A stretch of 64,000 nucleotides of DNA from the NCBI RefSeq assembly GCF_048541585.1, contig NZ_CP183308.1:1-64000 (forward strand). Direction: 5' to 3'. The translations under genes were made by a program, and so were the position numbers. The notes beneath the pieces are model-generated. The model made no database searches, was not told where the DNA came from, and saw only the letters and a program-made list of their open reading frames with translations. Positions 1 through 10,243 of the stretch are shown piece after piece. Each line of letters begins with the position of its first letter. Position 1 is the first letter of the stretch. This DNA comes from Legionella_C sp048541585. Lineage in GTDB: Bacteria > Pseudomonadota > Gammaproteobacteria > Legionellales > Legionellaceae.

Positions 1-1962
1 CTGGATGCTGATTTCACCAGATTCTTTAAGTTTTTCCCTTAATTTATCGGTAATATCGGCTTGTTCTTTCCTGGTTGTTGCATACAGGAGAGTGTTTTCG
101 CGTGATTTACTGTCTTTTTTCATCCAGGAATTCACCATTTCATCTAAAGGTGATTTGATTTCAGAAAGAGTTATATGAATGTCTTTTTCGGAGGTTGCAA
201 CGGTATGAGATAAAATTCCTTTATCCTTTAAGGCTTTGATAGGACTTCCAGGTGCCGCCCCATCACTGGATTCAAGGAAATTTATAAGCACCAGTTTGCT
301 TTGACTTTCTAAAGCCTTCTCTTTTAACGTCTCAAGGTTATCAAAAGACAGTTTCTGTGCATCATGAACAACGATGATGTCACCTCTTTTTTTGGTAAAA
401 ATATTTTGCTCAAGCACCCTTCCATAGGCATATTTAAAACCATTGACAGTATGTATGACCTCTTCTTTAAAAAGACTTTTAAACCATTTAATAAAAGTAG
501 ATGTATCTCGTTTGATATTGTTTTTTAAAAGACGGGACTCAAAAGCAGATTGATGCAATATGAAGGTATTTAGACCTTGATTATCCCCTTCATTTAAAAG
601 CTCGGTTAATAATTTTTTCTCTGCACCATGATTTTTCACATCTACTATCTGTACTTGATGATTACTTTTCATAATTTGTGCGGGTATTGATGATTTTTTG
701 GTATCAATACTTAATCCTTGAGTTGCATTGGTTGTCATTGCTTGTATAAATTGCTGTTCTCTTTTTAAAAGAGTATCCGAGGTATAGTTTTGATAAAGTT
801 TCCCTTTTAAGCTTCCTGCTTGAAGTTTGTCTTCGATAACGGCTTCAATCACATCGCTTTCTAAATGCGTTCTTCCAAAATCAAAGGCAAGTCTTACAAT
901 ATCTGCATGTTTTATACGGGCATTAAACGTTGATAAGTGTGTAATGGCATCGTCAACGGCTAGTTCTGCATTTTCACAAAGTGGCTTAAGGGTTAGTGGT
1001 TGTACTTGACCTTGTTCCTTATGGGCAGAGGCTTTTTCTTTTAAAGCTGTAAAATCAACCTGATGAGCGCGGGCTTCATCTTCCCACAGTTTTTCTAAAG
1101 AGTCTGAATCAATGCTTTTTTTAGGCGCACGGATATCAAGATTGGCAATTTCAGCGGCTTTTGGGCTGTTTAAGCCAAGATTTTTAAGACGCTCAATGAT
1201 GCGATTTCGCTGTTTGGATGAGGCCTCTAAATATTCTTTGCTTAAACCTTTGATTTCAAAGTTGCCGTATTTGTCTTTGATTTCAATATCATACCCAAGC
1301 TCTCTTACCTCTTTTGCAAGGGTTGATGTATAAATCAGGCCAAAAAGATGCTGATTGTCATATAAAATTTCACGAAACCCGTTATAAAAATGTTCTCTGT
1401 CTGCACGGCTTTTAGACGACAAGGCCCGCCACATTCCATCCAGGCGTTCGGTCATGTTCAGTATTATCAGATGGGTATGCAGGTTTGGATCAAGCTCTCT
1501 GGATGTTGCATGCTGAAAAGAAGCAATGCTCAGGTTATTGGTTTTTTCAAAAAGAACCTCGCCTTTAACCGTCAAGCGCGCTTCGGCCGCCATCTTTTCA
1601 AACCGTTCAATTACTGTATTGACTGCCTTTTGGTGTGCTTCAAACAGGCGCTTATCCTTGCCAACGAGCGCCATTAAAGAAACGGATTTTGGCGCGGAAA
1701 GGGTAACATCTGTTCCCGGACGGTGTTTTCGCTCATCGCCTATAACGATTCCAAGAACCTGTCCTGAAGGAAGTTTCCCTTCTAAAAGAGACAGAAAATC
1801 CTCTGCCTTAACTTCGCCTCTCAAGCCAAGCTTTTCAGCGCCCTTTCCAGCCCATAAGCTTGTCTGTTCAAGACCGTCCTTGTCTGCCAGATAGTAATTG
1901 TCACCTTCAGTGTAATAACCAAAGGCATCTGCCGCCTTGCTTAATGGTTGAAGGGTCAGCAT
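1..1962 (-). CDS. traI: TraI conjugative relaxase (MobF/TrwC family), C-terminus outside window
   Basis: This open frame of 654 codons runs off the left edge of the window. It encodes the relaxase that nicks oriT and leads the transferred strand. I see tandem tyrosines near residues 16-17 and 23-24 (nicking candidates) and the histidine triad H151, H162, H164 in HATSRELDPNLHTHL, the metal site of TrwC/TraI relaxases. From about residue 430 the sequence resembles the first RecD-like domain, with a Walker-B-like IIVVHDAQ but no Walker A, as in the inactive helicase copy of F TraI. The active helicase would lie outside the window. The ATG at 1962 has GGAGG seven bases upstream; an in-frame ATG at 1974 lacks one. 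Confidence 0.93.
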   Translation of the reverse strand, partial: MLTLQPLSKAADAFGYYTEGDNYYLADKDGLEQTSLWAGKGAEKLGLRGEVKAEDFLSLLEGKLPSGQVLGIVIGDERKHRPGTDVTLSAPKSVSLMALVGKDKRLFEAHQKAVNTVIERFEKMAAEARLTVKGEVLFEKTNNLSIASFQHATSRELDPNLHTHLIILNMTERLDGMWRALSSKSRADREHFYNGFREILYDNQHLFGLIYTSTLAKEVRELGYDIEIKDKYGNFEIKGLSKEYLEASSKQRNRIIERLKNLGLNSPKAAEIANLDIRAPKKSIDSDSLEKLWEDEARAHQVDFTALKEKASAHKEQGQVQPLTLKPLCENAELAVDDAITHLSTFNARIKHADIVRLAFDFGRTHLESDVIEAVIEDKLQAGSLKGKLYQNYTSDTLLKREQQFIQAMTTNATQGLSIDTKKSSIPAQIMKSNHQVQIVDVKNHGAEKKLLTELLNEGDNQGLNTFILHQSAFESRLLKNNIKRDTSTFIKWFKSLFKEEVIHTVNGFKYAYGRVLEQNIFTKKRGDIIVVHDAQKLSFDNLETLKEKALESQSKLVLINFLESSDGAAPGSPIKALKDKGILSHTVATSEKDIHITLSEIKSPLDEMVNSWMKKDSKSRENTLLYATTRKEQADITDKLREKLKESGEISIQ

Positions 1963-2131
1963 GGTTTCCTCCATGGATAGTGTTTTTTAAAGACAAAGAA
2001 TCCCGTTTCAAGCAAATAATGCTCAAATTAAAATTAATTATGAGTAGTTAAGTTTTTGCGTCAGAGCGCAGGTTATGGAGCGCCTGGCCAATAATTGAAG
2101 GGACATTTATCCTTGCCCAGGGGTTGCATGG

Positions 2132-2881
2132 TCAGCATAACTTTGTCCATGCGTTATGTTTGACCCATAAAAAGGATGTGATGGCTATATGAGAAAATAA
2201 AGCTGCAAGTAGCAGTGCTGAGAATGAATCAAGGCTGAAGCCATTAAAAATTTGAATGTGCCTTGGCATAAAAACCCCGAAGCTTAGTATTAAAATCAGT
2301 ATTGATGAAAAAAAACGTGTATAACGCCTGTGATATTTCTGTTGTATAGCCGTACTGATTAAGCCATATACAAGACCGGATCCAAGGCCATATAAAATAT
2401 AAAAAGCAATGACAAAGGGCCACCATCCTCGCAAATCGGTATTATTAAAATCTATAATGAGCATTAATAATCCGGCAACTAAAAAAGCGGTGCTGATTAA
2501 AAAGATATCGAGATAAAATAAATGTTTTCTGGAGACCATCTCTTTTGTTGTTAGAAACGCGCTGTTTTTCTGGGACCAGTACAAATAGAACAAGATCAGC
2601 GGCAAGGTCATAAAAAGCCCTTCAAAAGGCATGCTCATACTGCCCCACTCAATGGTAATTACTCCTGAAAGGTAAAATGCGATAATCAGCCAGGTATATA
2701 CATTAAAAGACTTTAAACAGGCCCATATCGATCGGATAAATATAATTCCCATAATGACTAATGCTGGAAAAATCCACGGCTGGATGTAGCTGATAAAAGA
2801 TAACCACCCGCCTTGAAATACAAGAATGGTTGATATGATTGTGCTGATAAAAGCAAAAAACATTTTTGATTCATAATTCAT
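2132..2881 (-). CDS. Polytopic membrane protein between traD and traI
   Basis: The 249-residue product is very hydrophobic, with about seven predicted membrane segments and no motif I recognise. It lies in the transfer operon between traD and traI. F-type plasmids often carry an entry-exclusion or TraX-like membrane protein in this neighbourhood, so an exclusion role is possible but is only inference from position. The ATG at 2881 follows GAAGGA with a slightly long spacer. A 60-codon frame inside it (2244-2426) is a shadow. The 169 bases between this stop and traI hold no gene I can support. Confidence 0.7.
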   Translation of the reverse strand: MNYESKMFFAFISTIISTILVFQGGWLSFISYIQPWIFPALVIMGIIFIRSIWACLKSFNVYTWLIIAFYLSGVITIEWGSMSMPFEGLFMTLPLILFYLYWSQKNSAFLTTKEMVSRKHLFYLDIFLISTAFLVAGLLMLIIDFNNTDLRGWWPFVIAFYILYGLGSGLVYGLISTAIQQKYHRRYTRFFSSILILILSFGVFMPRHIQIFNGFSLDSFSALLLAALFSHIAITSFLWVKHNAWTKLC

Positions 2882-2972
2882 AAGATAGTATCCTTCAATA
2901 AAGGCTCCGCATTAAGGTGCGTTAAGGGCTCCCATAGTAAATTTGAAACGCCATCCACAGTTTTGCAATGAT

Positions 2973-4898
2973 TTAGAAAATAGGCTCGCCTGCTTCATCA
3001 CTCATGATTTCTTCTTCCTCTTTAATTTGATTAAGCAAAGGTTTTTCCTGATATTCTTCTGTTTTGGTTTTTAAACTATCCTCTTTAGAAACCAGCCGAA
3101 GGCTTCGGTGATCTCGTTCATCTCCAGCTGAAACACTGACATCAGCACTTGAGTTATTTTTGGCGTCAGACTGAGTAGCCGGAATATGGCGTTCGATAAA
3201 ATCCAGAGACTTCTTTTGCCGTTCACAAAATTGAAGTTTCATACGGGTGACAGGGAAATCTCCTGGAAGTCGTAGAAAACATTCCATATCTTTTAAGTTC
3301 ATGATTTCAGGATAGGTAACGAGATTTCTCCTTATTTTTGCTCTACCGACCGATATCCCGTCACGAATGGTATTGGCACCATAAGAATAAGACTCTGTGG
3401 ATTCCTCGATTTCTTCTTCACCAAGTTCTTTTGCTACAAGGCTTGCCATATCATGCGATGGACTTCTAAAGAAAAAGCGTGTATTCAGGAGATCAAAAAT
3501 TTCAGAAGCCGCATCCCTGCCATAGACCTTGCCAAGCTGCGCAAAGCTTTGCATGCCAAGCATAAAACAGCCGCCAAATTTTCTGACTTCAGCTATGGTT
3601 TCAGCAAGCATCGGCAGGCGATGAAGCGAGGGAAGTTCATCACAGATAAACCAGATCCGCCGCTTTCTGTCTTCTTCAAGGCTTAAAAGCGTCATCGAGG
3701 CCATGGCAAGCCACATGGAAATCAAAGGTTTTAAAGAAGAATGCTGCTCGCCATTGGAGGAGATAAACAGCCATCCTGAATGCTCAGGATTTAAAATATA
3801 GTCTCTTATGGTAAAGCGTTCGCGCTCACCGTCATTTAAACCTTTTAAAGACTGCAGAGATTTCAAATAAGTGGTAATCACTGAGCGAATCGAAATGGCC
3901 GTTTTTTCAATGCGTGAGCTGACCAGTGTGGCGGCAGGCGTTCCTGCAAGAAATGGTTCCAGCTGCTCAAATTCAGCTGTTAATAAAATGGCGAGCAAAT
4001 CATCAACTGTTCCTCTGCCGACCTGCTTAAGCTTTATGGCGGTTGAGGCAAAAACGGTTCTTGCGGCATCCACCCAGAAAGGATCGGTCTGACCATGAAG
4101 CGGGATAAGACTTTCTGCCATGTTGGTAAAATCAGAATCCCTTGGCGCATCCCCCCACATATCCCAGTTGGCACACCGCTCATCAAAGGGATTTAATATT
4201 ACATCACAAGACTCATCAAAAAAATGCGAAGTAAAGCTGCACCCCTTGTCATAAATAATGACCCTGTCGCCTCGTTGCCTGATCCGCTCCAAAAACTTCA
4301 TCATCAGCTGGCTTTTTCCGGTTCCTATGGTGCCGTGAATCAAAAAATGCTGAACCTCACTGCTATTAATCATGGGAACGCCATCAATGACAAGATCGCT
4401 TTCCATGTTTTCTCTTTTTACTTTTTTTATTAAGGTTTGTACCGGCACCATTTTGGCGCCCCTTAAAAAGCGGTTTCTCCCCTGGCTTTTTCCCTTGTAA
4501 ACAAAAAAGAATACCAAAGCGGCACTTAAGGTGAATATGATGAAAAACGAATAAATCAGCGATTGAAAAAGGCTTGTCCAGACAAGTGATGCTTTCATTG
4601 CAAAATAAGGATGAGACAGTAGCGCCTTACTGTTCAAGGTAATCATTTTCCCATGGATGGGTAAGGTTACCGGATAGTAGTTATCCAGCCAGCCAAGGAT
4701 GGAAGCCTTATTGTACTCAAAGGCCGTTTTAATGATTTCATCAGGCGTTAAGTAGATTGTTAATGCCAGCATGACCACAACCATTAAAAGGACCATGGTT
4801 TTCAATACCGCTTTGTTTATCTGAAAAAACATCCGAAGATTATGAAAGGCAATCTGCCCACCTCTGGTAAAAAGTTTGCCTGTAGATTCTGTCTGCAT
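2973..4898 (-). CDS. traD: TraD type IV coupling protein
   Basis: This is the inner-membrane ATPase that brings the relaxosome to the secretion channel. Two N-terminal membrane segments (about residues 25-50 and 108-130) precede a TraG/VirD4-like motor domain. Walker A is HGTIGTGKSQ near residue 193 and Walker B is WFICDELPS near residue 418. The C-terminus is acidic and low in complexity, as in F TraD, where that tail contacts TraM. A GTG lies three bases upstream, but the ATG at 4898 has AAGGA at better spacing. The gene sits directly downstream of traG and is shorter than F TraD (about 717 residues). Confidence 0.93.
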   Translation of the reverse strand: MQTESTGKLFTRGGQIAFHNLRMFFQINKAVLKTMVLLMVVVMLALTIYLTPDEIIKTAFEYNKASILGWLDNYYPVTLPIHGKMITLNSKALLSHPYFAMKASLVWTSLFQSLIYSFFIIFTLSAALVFFFVYKGKSQGRNRFLRGAKMVPVQTLIKKVKRENMESDLVIDGVPMINSSEVQHFLIHGTIGTGKSQLMMKFLERIRQRGDRVIIYDKGCSFTSHFFDESCDVILNPFDERCANWDMWGDAPRDSDFTNMAESLIPLHGQTDPFWVDAARTVFASTAIKLKQVGRGTVDDLLAILLTAEFEQLEPFLAGTPAATLVSSRIEKTAISIRSVITTYLKSLQSLKGLNDGERERFTIRDYILNPEHSGWLFISSNGEQHSSLKPLISMWLAMASMTLLSLEEDRKRRIWFICDELPSLHRLPMLAETIAEVRKFGGCFMLGMQSFAQLGKVYGRDAASEIFDLLNTRFFFRSPSHDMASLVAKELGEEEIEESTESYSYGANTIRDGISVGRAKIRRNLVTYPEIMNLKDMECFLRLPGDFPVTRMKLQFCERQKKSLDFIERHIPATQSDAKNNSSADVSVSAGDERDHRSLRLVSKEDSLKTKTEEYQEKPLLNQIKEEEEIMSDEAGEPIF

Positions 4899-4925
4899 CA
4901 CCGTTATCCTTAATTTAAACTATCG

Positions 4926-7665
4926 TTACTGCCTTTCAGGCTTGTCACTGTATTTTTTTACAGGTGTTTTAACCGTCTGAGAGACATTCTTTGCTTTATT
5001 TGCTCCGGCAAGATTAAGTGTCTGGCGTTGGGTCTCCACTGCACGACCTGTTTTCTCGAACAAAGCCTGTTTCTGGACCTTATCAATGCCTAAATTTCTG
5101 GCTACGGCTTCATCTTTAAGCATTTTTGCCTGTTGATTAAACTCAGCACCCAGAGAGTTTTTCTGCGGGTTCATATCAGAGGAATGCCTGTCATAATGCT
5201 GCGGGTTGACGTTGGAAAGTCCGTTTTCATGAATCAATAAGGACGCTTTTGAGTCAAGAAATTCCTGCTTAATGTGCTCAAGCTCATTCTGAGTACGGCT
5301 ATCTGCCGGATGGGTCTCAAGATAGTTCATTTTTTCCTGACCATAATTTTCAACGGCCCAGTGAATAGCTTCCTGATTTAAGTTATGGTTTAACTGCTCG
5401 CCATGAGTCGAGACATAGTTCTGTGCATCGGATATGCGTTCACTTTGAGAAAGACTTGTGCTTAAAGACTCGCTGAAAGACTGTGCCTGTCTTAAATCAG
5501 TACCCACCTGATACAACAGATTTTCAGATTCTGTACCACTTGAATCAAAGTGGTGTGATTTGGTATAGCTTTCAATGGCACTTAAGTCACTTCTAAAGCT
5601 TTCTTCTTCGCGGGCGTTCAAGCCAAAATCGGTTGATGCGCTATTACGGTTGGTGCCAGAATGCGAATTCTCGATACCATGAGATGTGGATGCACCAGCT
5701 GAGACCCCCAGATATTTAACAACCGGAATTTTTCCAACATCAAAACCTGCCTGCGCACTATAAGTATGGCGCGCCATACCGGCAAAAGCTTCCTCAGTGC
5801 TTAACCCATTTCGTTTTGCAACGTCTTCAGCCATGCTCCAGGCGTGAGACAGCGCCTGTTGTGCCTGGAAGCTCTCGCTACTCGATGCACCCTCACCAAG
5901 ACGCATGTCATGTGCCTTTGAATCGTTAAACTGATAGGCTTTATGGCCTGCCTGAGATACTGAATCATTAAATGATGAAGCTTTCGAAAATACGGATTGA
6001 TCGGAACGCTCTTTGGCATGTGTCAGCGAGTCCTGTAATCCTCTGAAAGACACCACACCAATGGCTGAATTGGATATGGCAGGCTGTGAATTATAGATGG
6101 TTTCACCTTCCCCTGTATCTGTAATGGTTGCCCCGCTTAAGGCCTGAACGGTACGCTGTCCTGCAAAATCAGTGTAATTGACATCATGTTTATTGGCAGA
6201 CAGCGTGTTTGCAGTCGTATTATAAAAACTGTTATTGCCAAGCGAGTAGCTCGCATTGGCGACCTCGCCTGCTGCCTGCATGGAAGCACCCTGCATATGA
6301 GAGGTTAGTGATGTCGCAAGACCTGCAAACGCTTCACCGATATTGGATACCAGACCTTTGGCCAAAAAAGGTATCGACATCATTAAAAAGCCGGCAACAC
6401 TGGCTAAATCCTGATGAATCTGATCCAGAGAATCGATATCAACACTTGCAACAGCGCCAAATTGGGAGGTTTTAGAACTGCCATACATGACCATGGCCGC
6501 ATTTAATATGGAAAACAACATGGGCCACAACTCAAGGGAGAACAAAAATACCAGATAGCTTTTTAATATTTTCATACCGCCTGTAACCGTAGCGAGTATT
6601 AATACAATGGGGAAAACAGCAAACATCATCATGAGCAGAATGGTATGTAAGAGCGGTAAAAACCAGATGGCCTTTTCAGAGCCTATGTTCCAGGCCGCTC
6701 TATGCTGCAGCTGGGTTTTGGAAAACTGATTATTTAAAATGGCAGCTGAGCTGTCGGTTTTGGCGCTGTAGTTGGCAAGTCCTGATTTGACTGCATTGAT
6801 CATCATGTTCTGTAACACCAGATCAGCCGAACTATCAGTGACATTCTGATAATACTGATAAGCATCTTTTAAATGTGTATCCATCAGATTTTCATAGGTA
6901 TTCCCGTCAGCGGGTCTCGCAAAAAGCTCCCGGCCAAAGAAGGTATAGGCGTTTTACTTCTTCATCGAGGCGCTTTTTAAGGCCAAACGCCTGGTTGTTA
7001 ACTGCATCGCTGCAGGAAATATTTTCTCCATTTGACATCACCATGCGCCGAACCTTTGATGCCTGTTCCATGGTCAGGTTTTTGATGTTATCCGAGCGTT
7101 TGATATCCGCAACACTGTATTTTCGGTTAATGGCAATGTCTCCTACCACACAGTTTCTGAAAAAGGTATTCATGTCTTCTTTTAAATCAGAGTTTACAAT
7201 GTGAAAACTGTGCGAGGCCTGTAGCAGTTTTGCACCAAAAAGCATGCCGGTTTTGCTGTAGATTAAGGATTGTGGAAAATCAGAACCGGGCCTTGTCAGC
7301 AAAGACTCATATTTTTGCGTCAAGGCATAGCCGATGTTGGTAAACAAACTGGCAGTCGTTGCAATTACCCAGGGAACATTGGCCACCACATAGGGTTTAT
7401 TAGCCGTGATATCCTCAATGGTCACCGTGGCTTTTGGCGTTAAAATGGCAGTGGTCATTAAAGTGTAGGCAAAAAGCCATTTGGCATACACCATGGGGTC
7501 GCGTCCTTTCAGATAGGCGGCTGTCGTCATGACAATGCCGAAAAGCGCGGCGATTTTTAAAAAGCTTAAAAAAAGACCACCGCTGACAAACATGGCAATG
7601 ACATTAAAAATCATCTGAAAGCCTTTACCAAAGGCTAAAACGTGTATAGTTGTTGTCGTTTCCAT
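4926..7665 (-). pseudogene. traG: TraG mating-pair stabilisation protein, split by a one-base frameshift
   Basis: Two adjacent frames, 6907-7665 and 4926-6884, together match one TraG of about 913 residues. The first carries the hydrophobic N-terminal domain (pilus assembly), the second the remaining membrane segments and a Ser/Asn-rich periplasmic tail (mating-pair stabilisation, entry exclusion in F). The frame is lost at a four-base T run on the plus strand (6952-6955). Removing one base makes the upstream frame read through AYTFFGRELFARPADGNT into the second half without a stop. The start at 7665 lies five bases after the traH stop; a longer frame to 7731 only overlaps traH. This is either a true mutation or a homopolymer sequencing error. 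Confidence 0.88.
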
Positions 7666-7669
7666 TGCC

Positions 7670-9037
7670 CTACCCCATAAGCTCGTGAGCATTGACTGCA
7701 ATCTGTTTTTCGATGCTTCTGACCCGCTCAACCAGTCTTAGCTTTTCATCCAATCGATGGCCGACCTCGGGCACCATTTCAGCTACGGCATGCTCTGCAT
7801 GATTAATGCGTTTTTCAAGCAGCTCGATCATGCCCTGGGTCAACATACTGCCAGCTGTAACGTTTTTAACTTCCCCTAAAAGCTCCGAGAGATACTGGGT
7901 TAACAAATCCTGGGCCAAAAGCGAGCTGTAATCATTTAAATCAACCGCATTGACCCCGTATTCACTGGCTGCCAGTACCGTTAAAAATCTGAAAATAGGA
8001 ATATGACTCATGGCAACAAGGTTTTTTTCAGCGACAGTTGGTTCGCTGTCTTGTTTAATATGCTCATAAAGCGACTCGATGAGCTTAGAAACTCTGGACT
8101 TAAAACTCTTCTCCTGTGTAATGCTGATTTCTTTTAAATGCACCTTCATGCACTTTTCTTTTTCATTACAACTCCATATCTTCGCAACGGAGGCCTTGCC
8201 ATCATCGCGCCCTAAAATGGCAGCAATTAAATCCTGATTTTTTATCAATGAAGGAACCTCAGTGACATGACCGTCTTTATCAACAATAATGGTTCCGGTA
8301 AGGCTCATCATGAGCTCGGCCAGCTCCGTGTCAGAAGAAAGCGCTGATTTGTTCTTCAGCATGGACCAGATAATGTTTTTATTAACAATAACCTCGTCTT
8401 TTTGTTTTGGATCAGCTTCAGCCTTCTCCAGCGCCCGGTTAAAATCAGAACCGGCACAGCCCTGGCGCGCCTGAACGTAATCGGAAAACATACCGGAATC
8501 GCCCATGGTTCCCTGGTCATGACATATTTTTTCCTGTGATGCTTTTGTTTTTGGCCAGAGCCCGCCAACCAGGTTCTGGCTTAACTGACAGGAATTAATG
8601 TTGGCCTGATTCATTTTTTGTTCCAGTGCCTGCAGGTTATCCTTGATTTGTTTAAGCTCAGGCACCGTGGTGGCCAACGCCACATCAAAGGCGTAAGCCG
8701 CAGAGTTTGACATAACCGCCTTGCCAAGCTCTTTTAAGCGCTTGCCTTTAATAAAAGAAATGCTGCCGGTATATAAATCAATCCCCGGACAGCCTGAAGA
8801 CACACTGGGCATATCGAGCTGCACGAGCTGAAACTGCTTGACCTGGTTTCTGACCACAAGTGAGCCACTGCCATAAGAGCCTGCTGCCTGTGACTCATAA
8901 GCTCCGGGTGAGGTCGTATTGCTGTCATAGCCAAGACCATTAAAAAACGTATCCAGATCATGACTGACGCCTGCAAAGCTTAAAGAAACGCTCAGAAAAA
9001 GGCCGGCGGCCACTCCTTGTTTAAAGGCGTTTTTCAT
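7670..9037 (-). CDS. traH: TraH pilus assembly / mating-pair protein
   Basis: This 455-residue protein has an N-terminal signal peptide (cleavage near SLSFA) and is rich in coiled-coil-forming stretches in its C-terminal third. Both are typical of F-type TraH, a periplasmic protein needed for pilus extension and grouped with TraF, TraU, TraW, TrbB, TrbC and TrbI. Paired cysteines are scattered through the middle, and the disulfide proteins TrbB and TraF are encoded just upstream. The ATG follows GGAGGGCTGTC and overlaps the trbB stop by four bases (ATGA), suggesting translational coupling. Confidence 0.92.
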   Translation of the reverse strand: MKNAFKQGVAAGLFLSVSLSFAGVSHDLDTFFNGLGYDSNTTSPGAYESQAAGSYGSGSLVVRNQVKQFQLVQLDMPSVSSGCPGIDLYTGSISFIKGKRLKELGKAVMSNSAAYAFDVALATTVPELKQIKDNLQALEQKMNQANINSCQLSQNLVGGLWPKTKASQEKICHDQGTMGDSGMFSDYVQARQGCAGSDFNRALEKAEADPKQKDEVIVNKNIIWSMLKNKSALSSDTELAELMMSLTGTIIVDKDGHVTEVPSLIKNQDLIAAILGRDDGKASVAKIWSCNEKEKCMKVHLKEISITQEKSFKSRVSKLIESLYEHIKQDSEPTVAEKNLVAMSHIPIFRFLTVLAASEYGVNAVDLNDYSSLLAQDLLTQYLSELLGEVKNVTAGSMLTQGMIELLEKRINHAEHAVAEMVPEVGHRLDEKLRLVERVRSIEKQIAVNAHELMG

Positions 9038-9453
9038 GACAGCCCTCCTTTTCCAAACTGCATGATTTTAGACGCAAGCATGTTTATCCGTGCTCTTAAC
9101 GCCTGCTCTGATATTTCCCCTATGGCAAGCGGATAAAGCTTTAGTGTTTGCTTTTCCAGAATAAAGGTTGCGGGATACACCACATCACTGTTATTAAAAG
9201 CTGCCTTGATAAAATCAGTGGGAACACGCTCATAGGAGGGGATACCGTTAACCCCCCTGCCATCAATACTCAGACCTCTGAAAGGAAGCGGTGAGTTCTT
9301 AAGAAAACGTGAAACAGTAATGCCCATGTTCTGACAGTGTGGGCACTGACTTGAAAAAAGCATGACAAGCTCATGATTATCCCAGAAAGTACCCTGCGCC
9401 TGACTGGATAAAGTTACCAGCAACAAAACAGCGAACCCTATTTTTCTAATCAT
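9034..9453 (-). CDS. trbB: TrbB thioredoxin-fold disulfide protein
   Basis: A 139-residue exported protein with a signal peptide ending near SSQAQG and a thioredoxin-like active site, SQCPHC, close to the mature N-terminus. TrbB of F is a periplasmic disulfide isomerase that helps fold Cys-containing Tra proteins such as TraH, TraU and TraN. I place the start at 9453, where the ATG overlaps the traF stop by eight bases and the signal peptide begins. The longer frame (to 9498) adds 15 unlikely residues. The stop overlaps the traH start. Confidence 0.9.
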   Translation of the reverse strand: MIRKIGFAVLLLVTLSSQAQGTFWDNHELVMLFSSQCPHCQNMGITVSRFLKNSPLPFRGLSIDGRGVNGIPSYERVPTDFIKAAFNNSDVVYPATFILEKQTLKLYPLAIGEISEQALRARINMLASKIMQFGKGGLS

Positions 9454-10243
9454 ATAAAACCCCTTCTCCTTGTCGTTGGCGCTGCAGCTCTGTAGCAATC
9501 ACCATCATCTGCTCGGTCAGATAATCCTGTGTTACAAACCCTGATGCCACCGGAAGCACATCACCAGAGGTGGGATGAACGAGTACAATCGATGGAAAAT
9601 GATTGATTTTCAGTTGTCTGGCCTGCCCCTTATCCAGTCGACTTTGTAGCAGTGATTCAATACGTTTGCCGTCAACAGAAATGGGGATAAAGGTAAATCC
9701 ATGCAAATGGGCAAAATCAGACAAAACACCGGCCTGCTTTTGTGAATAGGTATCATTCCCCTTGTAGAAAAACAAAAGACCGTATTCTTTGGTAAGTCCC
9801 TTAATGCTTGCATCAATCCTCTGTTGATAACGGCTTTCATTAAGTTTTTCACCAATGGTCGAAACCGGATTTTTAACCGTTGAATCAAAAGATGGCTGTC
9901 TTAAAAGGGCATATTGAAAATTATGGGAAAAAACAGACGCTTCTTTGATCCAAAAATGCTGCATGGCCAAAAATCGCTCCATGTCTTTTACATCATGGCT
10001 TGCCCGCGCCTTATGCAGTGCTTCCATCGTATAGTAATGAAGAACTTTATCTTTTTGCTGCCAGGAAAGGCTCGAAAAAGGAACCCGCTTTTGTTTTTTT
10101 AAAGGGGCTGTCTCTGTGGGCAGGTTGTACCACAAAAAACCCGCAGGACGTTCTGATTCAAAAGCCTGGGCCTGACACCATGAACCAAGCATCACTAATC
10201 CCAGAATCACTGGTTTTAAACCTGACAAAACACTTTTAGTCAT
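9446..10243 (-). CDS. traF: TraF conjugal pilus assembly protein (thioredoxin-fold)
   Basis: The protein of 265 residues has a signal peptide (cleaved near WCQAQAF) followed by the TraF family pattern: a Trp-rich segment FLWYNLP near the mature start and a C-terminal thioredoxin-like half. As in F TraF, the CxxC motif is missing from the fold (YGLLFFYKGND where the active site would be). It is a periplasmic F-type mating-pair protein. The start at 10243 has GGGAGG just upstream and overlaps the traN stop. The frame up to 10336 lies inside traN and is not used. Confidence 0.92.
   Translation of the reverse strand: MTKSVLSGLKPVILGLVMLGSWCQAQAFESERPAGFLWYNLPTETAPLKKQKRVPFSSLSWQQKDKVLHYYTMEALHKARASHDVKDMERFLAMQHFWIKEASVFSHNFQYALLRQPSFDSTVKNPVSTIGEKLNESRYQQRIDASIKGLTKEYGLLFFYKGNDTYSQKQAGVLSDFAHLHGFTFIPISVDGKRIESLLQSRLDKGQARQLKINHFPSIVLVHPTSGDVLPVASGFVTQDYLTEQMMVIATELQRQRQGEGVLYD

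Noticed and set aside
827..2051. Several plus-strand frames of 60-122 codons at the left end
   Set aside because: They are antisense to traI, whose minus-strand frame is open for 654 codons with relaxase motifs.
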